Source: Bacteroidota bacterium
GTDB taxonomy: Bacteria; Bacteroidota; Bacteroidia; Flavobacteriales_F; PHOS-HE28
Reading direction: 5' to 3'
DNA length: 9,023 nucleotides
NCBI GenBank assembly: GCA_023430945.1
Contig: JAEYYE010000098.1
Location: 1-9,023, forward strand
Below are positions 7,408 to 9,023 of this stretch, piece by piece. Position 1 is the first letter of the stretch; each line of letters begins with the position of its first letter. Made by a program: the position numbers and the translations under genes. The notes beneath the pieces are model-generated. The model was not told where the DNA came from. It made no database searches and worked only from the letters and a program-made list of their open reading frames with translations.

Positions 7408-8414
7408 TCCTGCTTCATTGGGTTGTTCGTTCGCAATTCCGGTACGTTGGGAGCGGCTTCTTTCAGGATCTGTTGTTTCCGGCGCAACATGTAGTGCCCC
7501 TGCCCTATCACGCTATGCCGGTCGATCAAACGCGGGCCGGTGATCGTCCAATGCGAAACATCCTTCCGATCGTAACGGCACGTGTCGCAGATGAATTCCT
7601 TCACTTCGCCCCATTGGTCCTTGCGGCCGGTAACGCGCAGGATCTCTTCACCCTTCATCCACAGCACCACCTTGCCACAACATTTGTCACAGTTGCGGTG
7701 CGCGTCCAACGGTTTGGTGAACCACACGCGGCTGGTGAAGCGGAACGTGCGATCGGTGAGCGCGCCTACGGGACACACATCGATCATGTTGCCGCTGAAA
7801 TCATTGTCCACCGCGTTGCTGATGTAAGTGCTGATCTCGCTCACATCGCCGCGGTTGATCACGCCGTGCACTCTTCCATCGGTGATCTGTTCCGCCACTT
7901 TTACGCAACGGTAGCAGAGGATGCACCGGTTCATGTGCAGCTTGATCTTGTCCCCGATATCGATCGGTGCGAACGTGCGCCGTTCGAACTCGTAGCGGCT
8001 GTTGTCGGTGCCGTTCTCGTAGCTCAGATCCTGCAGGTGGCATTCACCGGCCTGATCACAGATCGGGCAATCCAACGGATGGTTGATCAACAGGAATTCC
8101 ACAACACCTTTTCGCGCTTCCAGCAATTCGGGACTCGTGGTGTTCTCTACCACCATGCCGTCCATCACCGCGGTGCGGCAGCTGGCAACAGGTTTTGGCA
8201 TCGGCCGTGGATCGCGATCGCTGCCTTTGCTCACTTTCACGATGCAAGTGCGGCAGTAGCCACCGCTGCCTTTCAGGTTCGTGTAGAAGCACATTGCCGG
8301 CGGAACAACGTAACGGTCGTTCCGATCACGCTCGCCGATCATTCGCGCAGCCTGCAGGATCGTGGTGCCTTCCGGCACTTCGATCTCTATGCCGTCTATG
8401 GTCACTTTAGGCAT
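7404..8414 (-). CDS. nuoG: NADH-quinone oxidoreductase subunit G, short form (2Fe-2S / 4Fe-4S protein)
   Basis: NuoG carries Fe-S clusters relaying electrons from NuoF to NuoI in the peripheral arm. From the N-terminus: a ferredoxin-like domain with Cys42, Cys54, Cys57 and Cys79 for a [2Fe-2S] cluster (N1b); a HxxxCxxCxxxxxC motif with His112, Cys116, Cys119 and Cys125 for the [4Fe-4S] cluster N4 or N5; and Cys164, Cys167, Cys170 with Cys214 (in CPVGAL) for a further [4Fe-4S] cluster. A last cysteine group, Cys242, 245, 246, 276 and 279, lies where N7 binds in E. coli and Thermus, but with altered spacing. The protein stops at 336 residues and lacks the large molybdopterin-oxidoreductase-like domain of E. 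coli NuoG (about 900 aa). The stop overlaps the nuoH start exactly, so this is a genuine short form and not a frameshift. Similar short NuoG proteins are, to my knowledge, usual in Bacteroidota. The start overlaps the nuoF end by 8 bases. Confidence 0.93.
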   Translation of the reverse strand: MPKVTIDGIEIEVPEGTTILQAARMIGERDRNDRYVVPPAMCFYTNLKGSGGYCRTCIVKVSKGSDRDPRPMPKPVASCRTAVMDGMVVENTTSPELLEARKGVVEFLLINHPLDCPICDQAGECHLQDLSYENGTDNSRYEFERRTFAPIDIGDKIKLHMNRCILCYRCVKVAEQITDGRVHGVINRGDVSEISTYISNAVDNDFSGNMIDVCPVGALTDRTFRFTSRVWFTKPLDAHRNCDKCCGKVVLWMKGEEILRVTGRKDQWGEVKEFICDTCRYDRKDVSHWTITGPRLIDRHSVIGQGHYMLRRKQQILKEAAPNVPELRTNNPMKQE

Positions 8415-9023
8415 TGCTGAAAGCCAGGATCATGTTCTTGCGGAAAGGTTCCTTCTCGAAGTGCTTAGGGTCCTTCACTTTTTCAGGGTAGCGTGCATGA
8501 AATTCGAATTCGTCCCTGAAATGCCGGATCGCAGAGGCCACGGGCCATGCCGCAGCATCACCAAGTGGACAGATCGTATTGCCTTCGATCTTCCTTTGGA
8601 TATCCCACAACAGATCGATGTCCTCCGATCGGCCTTCGCCCATTTCAAGGCGATGGAGCACTTTCTCCATCCAGCCGGTGCCTTCGCGGCAGGGGCTGCA
8701 TTGGCCGCAACTTTCGTGGTGATAGAAGCGCGTATGGTTCCAGGTGCTTCGCACAATGCACTGCGCATCGTTGTACGCGTAGAATCCACCGGAACCGAGC
8801 ATGCTTCCGCTTACGAATCCGCCCTCGGCTAGGCTTTCATACGTCATGAGCCGTTGTGTACCCGCGGCGGTCTTGTAATACAATTCTGCGGGAATGATCG
8901 GAACGCTGCTTCCGCCAGGCACAACGGCTTTCAATGCGCGGCCGACAACGCCGCCGCACCACTCATCGCCATCCAGGAATTCCTCGCAGGAAAGTCCAAG
9001 TTCGATCTCATACACGCCAGGCT
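8407..9023 (-). CDS. nuoF: NADH-quinone oxidoreductase subunit F, C-terminal part (partial, 5' end outside window)
   Basis: NuoF holds the NADH and FMN sites and the first 4Fe-4S cluster (N3) of complex I. Only about the last 205 codons are here. The frame runs off the right edge, and the GTG at 9013-9015 is an internal valine in PGVYEIELG, not a start. The cluster motif is complete: ESCGQCSPCREGT gives three cysteines in CxxCxxC (codons near 8701-8709). The fourth is in TICPLGDAAAWPV (codon 8569-8571), exactly 39 residues after the third, the normal NuoF spacing. The FMN- and NADH-binding glycine-rich region should lie outside the window. The C-terminus is of ordinary length, ending in TAA at 8407-8409, inside the first codons of nuoG (8-base overlap). 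Confidence 0.96.
   Translation of the reverse strand, partial: PGVYEIELGLSCEEFLDGDEWCGGVVGRALKAVVPGGSSVPIIPAELYYKTAAGTQRLMTYESLAEGGFVSGSMLGSGGFYAYNDAQCIVRSTWNHTRFYHHESCGQCSPCREGTGWMEKVLHRLEMGEGRSEDIDLLWDIQRKIEGNTICPLGDAAAWPVASAIRHFRDEFEFHARYPEKVKDPKHFEKEPFRKNMILAFSNA

Larger units (their letters stand above)
245..9023 (-). other. nuo operon (complex I), distal segment nuoF-G-H-I-J-K-L-M-N
   Basis: Nine genes on one strand in the canonical order, with overlaps of 8 (F/G), 4 (G/H), 4 (H/I), 4 (J/K), 7 (K/L), 1 (L/M) and 4 bases (M/N), and one 7-base gap (I/J). There is no room for internal terminators. Strong Shine-Dalgarno sequences are mostly missing ahead of the start codons, which is common in Bacteroidota and also consistent with translational coupling. 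The promoter must be upstream of nuoF, outside the window. Confidence 0.93.

Noticed and set aside
6406..7494. Long open frame on the plus strand (362 codons) antisense to nuoH and the end of nuoG
   Set aside because: The translation is rich in His, Arg, Glu and Asp with no recognisable domain, and it lies opposite well-conserved nuo genes. Such frames arise from the codon bias of the real gene at this GC content.
7404..8414. nuoG as a pseudogene or frameshifted remnant because of its short length
   Set aside because: The frame is intact, its stop overlaps the nuoH start in the same ATGA manner as other junctions, and the three main Fe-S sites are complete. No molybdopterin-like coding remains in another frame because nuoH follows immediately.
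7473..8420. Plus-strand open frame of 315 codons covering nuoG
   Set aside because: It mirrors nuoG almost completely, and its composition is that of an antisense shadow. The Fe-S motifs on the minus strand are unambiguous.
9013..9015. GTG as a possible start codon for the right-hand gene
   Set aside because: The frame is open to the window edge, and the residues before it (PGV) match the interior of NuoF, so this codon is an internal valine of a truncated gene.

Overview
The window holds the distal part of a bacterial respiratory complex I (NADH:quinone oxidoreductase, nuo) operon, all on the minus strand. Read right to left the order is nuoF (3' part only), nuoG, nuoH, nuoI, nuoJ, nuoK, nuoL, nuoM, nuoN. 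At the far left, convergent to nuoN, is the 3' end of a plus-strand gene for a 4,5-DOPA extradiol dioxygenase-like (YgiD/LigB-type) protein. The rest of nuo (nuoA-E and the beginning of nuoF) and the operon promoter should lie beyond the right edge.

Layout: 2-142 dioxygenase tail (+); 143-244 short convergent intergenic region with inverted repeats and an imperfect 30-nt-period direct repeat; 245-1612 nuoN; 1609-3057 nuoM; 3057-4949 nuoL; 4943-5278 nuoK; 5275-5799 nuoJ; 5807-6391 nuoI; 6388-7407 nuoH; 7404-8414 nuoG; 8407-9023 nuoF (partial). Every nuo junction overlaps by 1 to 8 bases except nuoI-nuoJ, which has a 7-base gap. This is a tightly coupled polycistronic unit with no internal non-coding stretch of any size.

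How the genes work together: NuoF (NADH/FMN site and a 4Fe-4S cluster), NuoG (a chain of Fe-S clusters) and NuoI (two 4Fe-4S clusters) carry electrons towards the quinone site formed partly by NuoH. NuoH, J, K, L, M and N form the proton-pumping membrane arm. The key charged residues of the antiporter-like subunits are present, so the complex looks functional.

Organism: the short NuoG (336 aa, without the C-terminal molybdopterin-oxidoreductase-like domain) together with this gene order suggests Bacteroidota, perhaps a Flavobacteriales-like lineage. GC content is about 55% by spot counts, which is high for that group. This assignment is an inference. The region is mostly core metabolism, and no new defence or mobile system is visible. 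The most unusual signals are a roughly nine-fold excess of GATC that spans coding and non-coding DNA and all codon phases, and a rearranged cysteine set in NuoG where the N7 cluster would normally sit.
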